A stretch of 64,000 nt of DNA from Nostocales cyanobacterium LEGE 11386. GTDB lineage: Bacteria; Cyanobacteriota; Cyanobacteriia; Cyanobacteriales; Nostocaceae. Shown here in pieces: positions 53,607 through 62,480 of the stretch; positions within the stretch are counted from its first letter, which is position 1, and the number at the start of each line of letters is the position of its first letter. The translations under genes were made by a program, and so were the position numbers. The stretch covers positions 1-64,000 of the forward strand of contig JADEXK010000023.1 in the NCBI GenBank assembly GCA_015207155.1. The letters run 5' to 3'. The notes beneath the pieces are model-generated. The model ran no database searches. It had not been told where the DNA came from and saw only the letters and a list, made by a program, of their open reading frames with translations.

Positions 53607-56600
53607 ATGCCGACTTTGCCAAATAACGGTAATTCAGAAAAATGGGGTTATAAATGCGTCGGATTAGCAGCTAAAGATGAAATGCTGGAATTGTTGGGTG
53701 AACAGCCTTGTATCTTTTATGTGCGTCGTCAAGGTGCAGGAAAACATCCAGCCGAAGAAATTTGGGAGTTGACAATAGCAACAGATAGAAATGATTTTTC
53801 ACTACCAGCTAGACTTGAGAAACAAGGCAAAACTTTAGGACTCAAAGCTGCTGTTCAACAAGATGGATACGGCGGGTTAAAAATATTATCTACTCGGTTG
53901 CTACAACCCTCACAGGGACACGCCGACGGTTATGCTGTACCCTGTCGTTTGCGTCTATTACCTCAACATATTGGCATTCCCTCGGCAACATTGACACGTA
54001 TATCAAATATGCCAGTCTGTGGGGATCATGTACCCACAGAAGACCAGCTAAAAGCTTGGAAAGCCTTTTTACAGGTTGAGGAAAATATTGCGAAAGCACG
54101 TCAGTTTTGTGTGGCTTTTGTCGGTCAAAACTATAATCTAAATACTAGACAAGTAACTTTTGAAATTAAGATTAATTCAGCAACCCTAGATGGTTCTGAA
54201 GAAAATTATTTGCATATTGATAACTTTTGGGAACGAGTAAAACGGTCAACAAACGAAGAGGTAAAACTTTCAGAAACCGTTCCCGCAGGAAACAACACCT
54301 ATAAAATTCCTAAACTAGGTGCAATTCAAAAGTTTGATTCCCAACGTTGCTTAATCAAAGTCAAACTAGAACGAGAATTAGCTGAATATATAGCAACCAA
54401 ACGTTATCAACTACCAGTAAAGGGATTCTTATTTTTTGATGCGGCTGGTGATATCCAACAAGTTCGCCGTAAAAAAGAAGCTTTAGAACAATTAAAGCAG
54501 GGGTATACTCAAAATCCCTACTTAGGTAACTTCTTATTTGATGCTTCCCAGGCGAGGCGCAGCAGAAAAACTGTTGAACTGAAAGCAGAAGATTTATTGT
54601 TATCTTCTGCTAATGCTGGACAAAAAGCAGCAGTAGAAAAAGTATTAGCATCTGAAGATTTAATTCTCATTCAAGGGCCGCCAGGTACTGGTAAAACTAC
54701 TGTAATTGCCGAGATTTGCTATCAAATTGCCTTGCGGGGTGGACGCACTCTCATTGCTTCTCAAGCCAATTTAGCAGTTGATAATGCCCTTAGTCGTTTA
54801 GTTCATAACCCAGTTATTCGGGCTGTACGCAAGGGACGCGCCGAGAGGGTGGGGGAAGAAGGACAGCCTTTTTTAGAAGACCAAGTTATTGGTAGATGGT
54901 TAGAAAATACTGCGGCTGACTGTGAAAATAGTTTAGCAAAACGTCTAGAAAATGTCCAAATTTTGCGTGAATTGTTGGCATCATCACCACGATTTACAAC
55001 GTATTTGCAAATAGAATCAGACTTTAATGAAGCACAAACTAAATTTAAACATGACCAGGAAACTCTAGAGACAAACTGCAAAAATCAAGAAACAATTTAT
55101 CAAGAAACCTTAGTTAAGAAAAATGATGTTGAATCTCTAATTTTAGGGTTAAATAATCTACTCAAAACTGCACCTCATATAAATTGGGAATCTCCAGAAG
55201 TTGCCAATTTACTACCACATCTTCAGCCATATACAGCAGATAATAATTTAATCCAAACCTTTTTAACAAACGTTCGCCAAGCTATCAAATATACAGATGA
55301 ATTAGGTTTAGTTCGTCCGGCGTATGGTGCATTTGGATTAGCAGTTTGGTTGCGTGAAACTGTAGCTATTCAAATTTATGAATTTAGCACAGTATTCGGT
55401 TATGCTGATGATGCAATTGTCGCCATATCAGAACTGACGGCAGCATTACAAATTATTCAACAAAATGCTACCAAGTCAAAGCTAGCACAAATAGATGCTC
55501 AACAATTACTAGCACAGCAGCAAAGCTTACAACAAACAATTCAGGGTTGGCAAAACCGCAAACGAGAAATTGATTATTTAATTGAAGCAGTTAAAGCATG
55601 GAAATCTACAGCACCTCTGGAATTATATCAAATAGTTAAAGACTGCCAGCAATCAGGAAAAGCATTAACCGAAGAATCGGTACAATTACCACTAGGTTTG
55701 TTGCTGTTTGCTAATCAATTAAAAGTAACACTTGTACCGAAAAAATATAATCTTAACTTACCAGATTGGGAATCATTAAAAAAAGCTCTAACTTATGAAA
55801 CAGATGGAGGCTTTGTTGATAGAAAAGGTAAACAGCATAATTTTAGTTACTTTTTAGAGCAAAATTTTAGTCAAATTCCCATAGTTTTGTCAGCGAGCGA
55901 TCGCACCCAATGGCGTAAGCTATATGAAGAGTTTAGTAATTATCAACTACTCAACCAAAATCAGCGAAAATTACTAGTAGAAAATACCCAGTTATTTTTG
56001 CTAAGAATGCAAAAAATCTATGGTAAAGTATGGGACTTAAATAACATCGATTCAACGTTGAAACAAATTACCCAAGAATTACTAGAAAATATTCTTGTAA
56101 ATGCTCGTCAATGTGTTGCACGAGTCAAAACTGAAACTGAACAACAACTGCAATATTTACAACAACAATTAAATGAAATTCAGAGTCAGATAATTAATCA
56201 AGAGCAAGCATCTGCTAATCAATCTCAAATTGCAGCAGCTAATTTAAAACTTGCACGAGTTATTGAGATTTTGCAATTACTTAACCAACAGCAAAACTTA
56301 CCTCATAATTTAAGGATTTTAGTTGAAAAATATCTGACAACACAATCAAATATTTGGGAACATCCCCAAGAATTCATAACTCAAGTCAATGCATGTAAGA
56401 GTAACACCAGCAAGCTGGAAACTTTAATTTTATCACTAGAGCCTTTCACAATATTAGAGATAATCAAAAAATCTCTAGATGAACATTTTACTATTCTGAC
56501 AGCAGACAATACACTTGCTGAAAAACAACTGAAAAAGTTTCAAATACAACTAACAAAATTAAATAAACAACCACAGATACAGCCATCAGAAAATTTAACC

Positions 56601-57824
56601 TTAGAAAGAAACTGGTGGCAGATATTTTATGCAACAATACCTGATAAATTTAAACTAGATATTAATGCTAACGACTTATTTAATCTTGAATTTTTAGGCA
56701 ACATCAAAAACCAGTTTACATCTTGGCAAAATCAACTGACTCAAGCAGAAACTTATCTCAGCCGATACCAGAATTTTACCGAAGATTGGATTAAAAAAGT
56801 CAAAAATCCATCCGAGCGCGATCGCAATGATTTAAGACGCATATATTTGGATAATGCGAACGTCGTCGGTATCACTTGTGTACAAGCCGCAAATTACAAT
56901 TTTTCCCAAGAATTTACAGCCTTTGATGTTGTCATCATTGATGAAGTTAGTAAGTGTACGCCACCAGAATTACTCATCCCAGCGTTAAAAGGCAAAAAAT
57001 TAGTCATGGTAGGCGACCATCGACAACTACCGCCTATGCTGGATACTAGCACTATAGAAGAAGTTGCTCAATCACTTGGTAGTAACAAATCAGAATTGCA
57101 ATTTTTAGAAGAATCACTATTTAAAATTCAGTTTGAAGCTGCTGATCAAAGCATTAAACAAATGCTAACTACACAATATCGAATGCACCCCTTTATTATG
57201 GGGGCAATTAATCAGTTTTATGATGGTAAACTAAAATGTGGTCTTGTAGAACCAGACACCAAACGTGCTCATAATTTAGCAGGTGAAATTATTCAAAAAA
57301 ATCATCATTTGATTTGGGTAAAAACACCTTCAGAAAATCAATTTCAAGAACAGCGCGAAGGTACTTCCTTCTCGAATATTCGGGAAATTGATGTAATTGA
57401 ACACCTCTGTCAGCAATTCGAGAAGACTTGGGCAAAGAAAGTTGCTAATGGTGAATCAAAAAAAGAAATAGCCGTAATTACATTTTATGGCGCACAACTG
57501 CGAAAACTTGATGAACGCCTACAATCTGAACTTTTCCCCTCCTTAGAAATTCGTACTGGTACAGTTGATAGATTTCAGGGGATGGAACGCCCAGTTGTGA
57601 TTGTAAGTATGGTTCGTAATAATAATCATGGAGATGTAGGATTTGCTAAGAAGCCGGAACGGGTAAATGTTGCTTTTTCTCGCGCACAAGAACTACTGGT
57701 AATTGTCGGGTGTCACGATTTATTCACCCGTCAAGGTGGTAAAGTCGGAAATATGTATTCAGAAGTTGCCAATACTGTCAGTTGTCATGGAGGTTTTGTT
57801 GATATTTCACGCATCTTCAGCTAA
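53607..57824 (+). CDS. Large SF1 (UPF1/DNA2-like) helicase, Mokosh-like
   Basis: 1405 residues. N-terminal about 340 residues of mixed beta/alpha fold, then SF1 motif I (IQGPPGTGKTTVIAEI, about 354-369) and motif Ia. An insertion of about 700 residues rich in Gln/Leu coiled coil separates these from motif II (VVIIDEVSKCTPPELL, about 1108), motif III (GDHRQLPPML), motif IV (TTQYRMHP), and motifs V/VI (TVDRFQGMERPVVIVS, VNVAFSRAQE). This is the COG1112-type helicase of Mokosh and related anti-phage systems; no kinase domain is seen. The PLD gene overlaps its end by 38 bases, so the two are co-translated. Alternative: an RNA-processing helicase. Confidence 0.82.
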   Translation: MPTLPNNGNSEKWGYKCVGLAAKDEMLELLGEQPCIFYVRRQGAGKHPAEEIWELTIATDRNDFSLPARLEKQGKTLGLKAAVQQDGYGGLKILSTRLLQPSQGHADGYAVPCRLRLLPQHIGIPSATLTRISNMPVCGDHVPTEDQLKAWKAFLQVEENIAKARQFCVAFVGQNYNLNTRQVTFEIKINSATLDGSEENYLHIDNFWERVKRSTNEEVKLSETVPAGNNTYKIPKLGAIQKFDSQRCLIKVKLERELAEYIATKRYQLPVKGFLFFDAAGDIQQVRRKKEALEQLKQGYTQNPYLGNFLFDASQARRSRKTVELKAEDLLLSSANAGQKAAVEKVLASEDLILIQGPPGTGKTTVIAEICYQIALRGGRTLIASQANLAVDNALSRLVHNPVIRAVRKGRAERVGEEGQPFLEDQVIGRWLENTAADCENSLAKRLENVQILRELLASSPRFTTYLQIESDFNEAQTKFKHDQETLETNCKNQETIYQETLVKKNDVESLILGLNNLLKTAPHINWESPEVANLLPHLQPYTADNNLIQTFLTNVRQAIKYTDELGLVRPAYGAFGLAVWLRETVAIQIYEFSTVFGYADDAIVAISELTAALQIIQQNATKSKLAQIDAQQLLAQQQSLQQTIQGWQNRKREIDYLIEAVKAWKSTAPLELYQIVKDCQQSGKALTEESVQLPLGLLLFANQLKVTLVPKKYNLNLPDWESLKKALTYETDGGFVDRKGKQHNFSYFLEQNFSQIPIVLSASDRTQWRKLYEEFSNYQLLNQNQRKLLVENTQLFLLRMQKIYGKVWDLNNIDSTLKQITQELLENILVNARQCVARVKTETEQQLQYLQQQLNEIQSQIINQEQASANQSQIAAANLKLARVIEILQLLNQQQNLPHNLRILVEKYLTTQSNIWEHPQEFITQVNACKSNTSKLETLILSLEPFTILEIIKKSLDEHFTILTADNTLAEKQLKKFQIQLTKLNKQPQIQPSENLTLERNWWQIFYATIPDKFKLDINANDLFNLEFLGNIKNQFTSWQNQLTQAETYLSRYQNFTEDWIKKVKNPSERDRNDLRRIYLDNANVVGITCVQAANYNFSQEFTAFDVVIIDEVSKCTPPELLIPALKGKKLVMVGDHRQLPPMLDTSTIEEVAQSLGSNKSELQFLEESLFKIQFEAADQSIKQMLTTQYRMHPFIMGAINQFYDGKLKCGLVEPDTKRAHNLAGEIIQKNHHLIWVKTPSENQFQEQREGTSFSNIREIDVIEHLCQQFEKTWAKKVANGESKKEIAVITFYGAQLRKLDERLQSELFPSLEIRTGTVDRFQGMERPVVIVSMVRNNNHGDVGFAKKPERVNVAFSRAQELLVIVGCHDLFTRQGGKVGNMYSEVANTVSCHGGFVDISRIFS

Positions 57825-59580
57825 ACCTATTGATGAAAAACTCAGAAATTTAGTCTATGAAATCGAAACCAAAAACCCTGATGTTTCAGTTTTAGCAGCA
57901 CGTCAATTCCGTTATAGTTTGCATCAAACTTCTGTAGAAATATCTATCAAAGAACCGCGTGAATTTAACGTACTCGAAGAATTTATTATCCGTGCGGGAA
58001 TTGAATTTGAACCCCCACCTACAGAAGATGAATTAGCATCTATATTAGGACTTGATCCTATATTTGTCCGCAGTACCACTGCAAATCTGAAAACGTTAAA
58101 CACTCTATCAGCAACATCACCAATTACAGTCACTGCTGAAGGACGTTCATTTTATGAAAAAGGATCTGTACCACAGCCACCATACTCTGTACAGATTTAC
58201 GCTATTGCCGATTCTCTAGGTGGAAAGCTAACGTTTCAGTCAGAACCATTTAATGATGTCCAAATAAACTTACCTGATTTAGCAGATTTTATCAAAAATT
58301 TCCCTAAAATTCCTGATATATCTTCTTTATCTTTAGCAGAAATACAGCAAAGTATTCAGTCTTCAGATTTAGATTTTCATCAGCCAGAAGCCGGAAAAAT
58401 TGTCACTGCATGTAAAGTATTAACTGCAACCAAAATCATTTGGAAAAAAATATCTTTAATTGTGGTTTTCGATGCCAAAAAAGATAAATTAAATATCCAA
58501 ATCAAAGGCGGTAAACAACTTTTAAATTCAGCAGCAACTTGGCTCGAATCTTTGCAAGCTAAAGGTAAAATTTCTCTACCAGAATTATGTAAACTATCAG
58601 ATGATCATATTAATCTTGAGCGCGCATCAACTTTCAAATACAAAAATGCTGAGATAGCAGCTAGACTTGAAAAAAATACCCAAACAGCTTTACGGTTACG
58701 TGATGAACAAATTAACCAAACTTTTGGGGAAATATTAAACTCAGCCAAACATCAGATTCTCATTTATTCGCCGTGGTTAAGTCAAGCTATAGTCAACGAA
58801 GAATTTGTGACTACACTACAGAAATTAGTTAATCGCGGAGTATGGATTTTAATTGGCTATGGAATTTCACCAGAAGAAACACCAATATCACCAGAAATAG
58901 CAGAAAAACTTCGCTCTATAAAAACTGCGGATAATTTACCTGGCGTACAGATTTCATACTTAGGAGATTCCCATATTAAAGAAGTCATAGTTGATGAAAA
59001 AACTTATCTTTATGGATTTCATGACTGGCTTTCTTATAATGACGACTACCTACCAATAGGTGAATTAGTTTATCAACTCACAATTTTTCAGCAAGTCCAG
59101 GAAGCACATCAATTTTTGGCTCATCGTTGGCAAAACCACGCACAAAAAATCTGGAACAATGCTGTAGAACACCATAATTTTCAATTGGCTGTAGAATCTC
59201 TGTGCGTGTGGGGTGCATTGGGTATGCAAAATATAGCACTCCAGAAGATCCAACAAAGCAATTGGCTGGAACTTCTCCCAGTGTGGCTAAATGTGATACT
59301 TCAAGGGTTAAGATCGCATAACTTACCAAATGATTCAGCAGATTTGAAAACAGCACTTTCTTTGCTGAACCAAATTTCAGCAGAAGAAACTTTTACCGAA
59401 TTATTGCAGCAGGGATGGCGTAAAATTATTGACGCGATCGCCATCAATCAACCTGAAACTGCTCTAAACTTACTTAGTGATGAAGTCTGGGCGCAATTTC
59501 TGCGTCTGAACATTGTCCAAAATCACGACTCACCCACTACACTTATCTACCCCCATACAGCACCTAAAAAAAGAAAATAA
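57787..59580 (+). CDS. Phospholipase D-family nuclease partner of the SF1 helicase
   Basis: About 597 residues from ATG 57787, which overlaps the helicase end by 38 bases; a TTG at 57799 with GGAGG 5 bases upstream is an equally good start. The first about 330 residues are unassigned. Residues about 325-430 form a PLD fold: ILIYSPWLSQAIV, then one HxKxxxxD motif (HIKEVIVD: His396, Lys398, Asp403) followed by YGFHDWLSYND. One HKD per chain implies a dimer, as in PLD nucleases such as DrmC. It probably cuts nucleic acid handled by the helicase. The C-terminal about 150 residues are helical. Confidence 0.78.
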   Translation: MEVLLIFHASSAKPIDEKLRNLVYEIETKNPDVSVLAARQFRYSLHQTSVEISIKEPREFNVLEEFIIRAGIEFEPPPTEDELASILGLDPIFVRSTTANLKTLNTLSATSPITVTAEGRSFYEKGSVPQPPYSVQIYAIADSLGGKLTFQSEPFNDVQINLPDLADFIKNFPKIPDISSLSLAEIQQSIQSSDLDFHQPEAGKIVTACKVLTATKIIWKKISLIVVFDAKKDKLNIQIKGGKQLLNSAATWLESLQAKGKISLPELCKLSDDHINLERASTFKYKNAEIAARLEKNTQTALRLRDEQINQTFGEILNSAKHQILIYSPWLSQAIVNEEFVTTLQKLVNRGVWILIGYGISPEETPISPEIAEKLRSIKTADNLPGVQISYLGDSHIKEVIVDEKTYLYGFHDWLSYNDDYLPIGELVYQLTIFQQVQEAHQFLAHRWQNHAQKIWNNAVEHHNFQLAVESLCVWGALGMQNIALQKIQQSNWLELLPVWLNVILQGLRSHNLPNDSADLKTALSLLNQISAEETFTELLQQGWRKIIDAIAINQPETALNLLSDEVWAQFLRLNIVQNHDSPTTLIYPHTAPKKRK

Positions 59581-59820
59581 ACTTGCACAAAACAAGTCAT
59601 CTTGGCATACTACAGCCCTCGCGGGCATCTGCGCGCGGGCGGCTTGACGATTCGTTTGATCAAACTTTTTCATATGTAAATCGCCCGGTTGTTGTATGGG
59701 ACAATGATTCATATAAGTTCATTTTTAAATGTTTCTTAACTTTAAGTTAACTCAAATATCGATGCAGAAATTCGTCTAATTCGATACAATTTACAGATTA
59801 GGAGAGGCGAGGAGAACAAA

Positions 59821-60960
59821 GTGGTCCTATTAAAAGGCTTTGAGATTGAGATGTACACTGGTACGCCTCAAGGTGAAATCGTCGGTCTCTCCGACAAAAT
59901 AGTGGAGTCTTTGGATGGATTTGTGCGGGAACCAGATAGCCGCAACGTGGAATACACAACCCAGCCACTGAGTGACTATGAAAATCTATTGTGTGCCTTG
60001 CTACGTCCCCGACGAACATTGCGCAGCTACCTCCAAAGTTTGGGCAACTACACTCTGATTCCAGGCAGTACCCTATCTTTAGGTGGGAGCGATCGCTTTT
60101 TTCGTTCCAACCCCGATAACCCGTATCATGACTTCATTGAAAACACTTACGGCACAAAAGTAGTCACCGCCAGCGTTCATATAAATATCGGCATCAGCGA
60201 CCCAGAAATACTCATGCGAGCTTGTCGGCTCATTCGTGTAGAAGCTCCGTTATTTCTCGCCCTGAGCGCCTCCTCTCCCTTCCTGGATGGCAAAGCCACC
60301 GGTTATCACTCCACCCGTTGGGGTGTGTTTCCCCAAACGCCCACCCACGTCCCCTTATTTACCAGCCACGCCCATCATATTCAATGGGTAGAAGCGCAAA
60401 TAGCGGCTGGAACCATGCAAAATGTGCGGCATTTGTGGACATCGGTGCGACCAAATGGCGATCGCCGTCCCTATGACCTGAATCGCCTAGAATTGCGAAT
60501 TTGTGACTTAGTGACTGATCCCATTGCCTTACTAGCAATTGCAGCCTTCCTAGAAGCCCGTATATTGCAATTAATTGAGAATCCTGACCTCGATCCCTTA
60601 ACTCAAAGTACCTTCTCCCCCGAAGAACTCATTTCTCTCACCGCCAGTAACGAAGTAGCCGCAGCTACTGCTAGTCTTGATGCTCAACTACAACATTGGC
60701 AAGACGGCAGAAGTATCTTAGCTAGAGACTGGATTGCTGAACTCTACCAAGAAGTTTGGGCGATCGCTAAACAACAAGGATTTAGCTGTTTCCTTTCCCC
60801 CTTGCATAAAATTCTCCGCGAAGGTAACGAAGCCCAGCAGTGGTTACAACTGCACGCAGTGGGTTTCGACTCTCGCTGTGTCGTCACCCAGGCGATTCTT
60901 GCCACTCAAGAACGTGAAATCGAACTAGAAAACAAATTGTGTTCCTCACAGTTGGCTTAA
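59821..60960 (+). CDS. gshA: Glutamate-cysteine ligase, cyanobacterial type
   Basis: 379 residues starting at GTG 59821, preceded by a GAGGAG ribosome binding site. It joins glutamate and cysteine with ATP, the first step of glutathione synthesis. Cyanobacterial GshA signature: GFEIEMYTGTPQGEIVG, EPDSRNVEYTTQPLSDYE, HINIGISDPE, and RLELRICDLVTDPIALL. Glutathione also feeds the FrmA/FghA formaldehyde pathway in this window. It stands alone with a hairpin 34 bases after its stop. Confidence 0.94.
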   Translation: MVLLKGFEIEMYTGTPQGEIVGLSDKIVESLDGFVREPDSRNVEYTTQPLSDYENLLCALLRPRRTLRSYLQSLGNYTLIPGSTLSLGGSDRFFRSNPDNPYHDFIENTYGTKVVTASVHINIGISDPEILMRACRLIRVEAPLFLALSASSPFLDGKATGYHSTRWGVFPQTPTHVPLFTSHAHHIQWVEAQIAAGTMQNVRHLWTSVRPNGDRRPYDLNRLELRICDLVTDPIALLAIAAFLEARILQLIENPDLDPLTQSTFSPEELISLTASNEVAAATASLDAQLQHWQDGRSILARDWIAELYQEVWAIAKQQGFSCFLSPLHKILREGNEAQQWLQLHAVGFDSRCVVTQAILATQEREIELENKLCSSQLA

Positions 60961-60993
60961 AGCTGTATCTTCTGTCTTCATCCAAAAGATAGA

Positions 60994-61031
60994 TTTTGGG
61001 GAGAAACTAAAATAGATTTTCTCTCCCAAAA
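60994..61031 (+). terminator. Hairpin downstream of gshA
   Basis: TTTTGGGGAGAAA pairs with TTTCTCTCCCAAAA with one bulge and a loop of about ten bases, 34 bases after the gshA stop. The A/T flanks suit a bidirectional terminator. Confidence 0.5.
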
Positions 61032-61219
61032 ATTATTTGTGTGTAACAGTCAAAAAGCTGGAAGAAACAGGTTCTTAGAGAATTTATCTTGAGTTTTAAA
61101 AATCTAATCGATATAGACTACTTGATATTTATTAATAAAATTTATAGATGGCCTCTATCTAAAGGTATATTTTAAGTAAACTTCGTATATTTTTATACAA
61201 ACTATTAGTTTCACGGACA

Positions 61220-61681
61220 ATGCCCCAGGTTGTTTTGGTTTATCCGCAAATACCCCCCAACACAGGCAACATTGCGCGTACTTGTGCAGCTACAGGTACA
61301 GAATTACATTTAGTAGCACCTTTGGGTTTTGAAATTAGCGATCGCTACCTCAAAAGAGCAGGTCTAGATTACTGGCCTTATGTCAAGCTGCACTATCACG
61401 AATCGCTAGAAGCCTTTAAAAACATCCATCAAGAGCGTGGAGGTAGATGCTTAGGTTTCAGCGCCAGGGGTAATTCTAATTACGCCCAATTTCAATTTCA
61501 AACCGATGATTGGTTACTTTTTGGCAGTGAAACTACTGGCTTACCACCAACTGTTCTGTCAGCCTGTGATGCTACCCTTTATATTCCCATGCACCAACCG
61601 CAGGTTCGCAGTTTGAATCTTTCGGTAAGTGTGGCAGTAGGTTTATTTGAAGCTCGTCGTCAGTTGGGTTATTTATTGTAA
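61220..61681 (+). CDS. trmL: tRNA (cytidine/uridine-34-2'-O)-methyltransferase
   Basis: 153 residues, SPOUT family. It methylates the wobble 2'-OH of certain tRNA-Leu species. Diagnostic blocks are VVLVYPQIPPNTGNIARTC (N-terminus), LHLVAPLGFEISDRYLKRAGLDYW, FGSETTGLP (SAM knot) and IPMHQPQVRSLNLSVSVAVG. Length is normal. It follows 259 bp after gshA and has no partner. Confidence 0.92.
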   Translation: MPQVVLVYPQIPPNTGNIARTCAATGTELHLVAPLGFEISDRYLKRAGLDYWPYVKLHYHESLEAFKNIHQERGGRCLGFSARGNSNYAQFQFQTDDWLLFGSETTGLPPTVLSACDATLYIPMHQPQVRSLNLSVSVAVGLFEARRQLGYLL

Positions 61682-62480
61682 TTATAAATTAAAAAGACTT
61701 AAGTATAATTACTTGTACAAATCTCATATTTTCATCTCAAAGCACTATTTTCTAAGGAAAAAGTTGCCATAGTAATATAAACACAAAAGTTATATTTTAT
61801 ACTAAAAAATCAGGATTTAAGTAATATTAGCGAGAAATACTGACTAATCTAACTGGTTTAATATAAGAAATTTGTATATCAAATTCGAGAGGATACCGAA
61901 TTTGAATGATAGATTTTGATGAATCTCAATTGTCTTAGCTTGAGGTACAAAAGGGGTGAAACCTTCTCTTATAAAGCATTTGCACTATTTTTACTTAATA
62001 AGTATTTTCCAGGAGGGCAAAAGTAGTTAGAAGTTTGTACGGTTGATTTTTAGGAAAGAATCAACGTAAAGTCTCGTGTTGGGAAGACGGATCGGGTAGA
62101 AAAACCTTGAAGATATCTACAGCAGAGGGCATAGCTTTTGCAGAAGTCTTAGCTGATATCTTGCTGAACAGCCACAATGGGCTTGGTAAATATATAATTA
62201 TCTTCCAGTCCCAGCTACTCAGGCAAAATTAGGCAAAGATAACTGTACAAAAGCAAAACGTTCTAGGGTGTGTAGGAGTGGAGTAGACAAGTCAGCACAG
62301 CAATTTTAATTTTTGCTAAGAAGTGTGAACTTGTCTAAATCAGAGAAGCAGGTTAATCTTGCGTAAGTATCTCTGGTGAAAGTGATCTTGATCTATCGTT
62401 CGATGTGATCTAAATCATTGACTAGTATCCGACTGAAAAATCGAGATCAGTTAAGCGCTAGTGATCATAGGAGGTCGTCT
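61682..62480. other. 799-bp spacer or long leader before the LysM gene
   Basis: A long gap ending in a strong AGGAGG. It holds an 8-bp inverted repeat CAAATTCG (61880)/CGAATTTG (61897), a hairpin GTTGATT/AATCAAC near 62042-62065, and a stretch CAAAAGGGGTGAAACC at about 61950. No ORF is credible. A long structured leader is possible, but I could not match it to a known riboswitch. Confidence 0.4.

Noticed and set aside
61682..62480. c-di-AMP (ydaO-type) riboswitch before the LysM gene
   Set aside because: A GGGGTGAAACC stretch is present, but the other conserved blocks of that riboswitch were not found in the right order.
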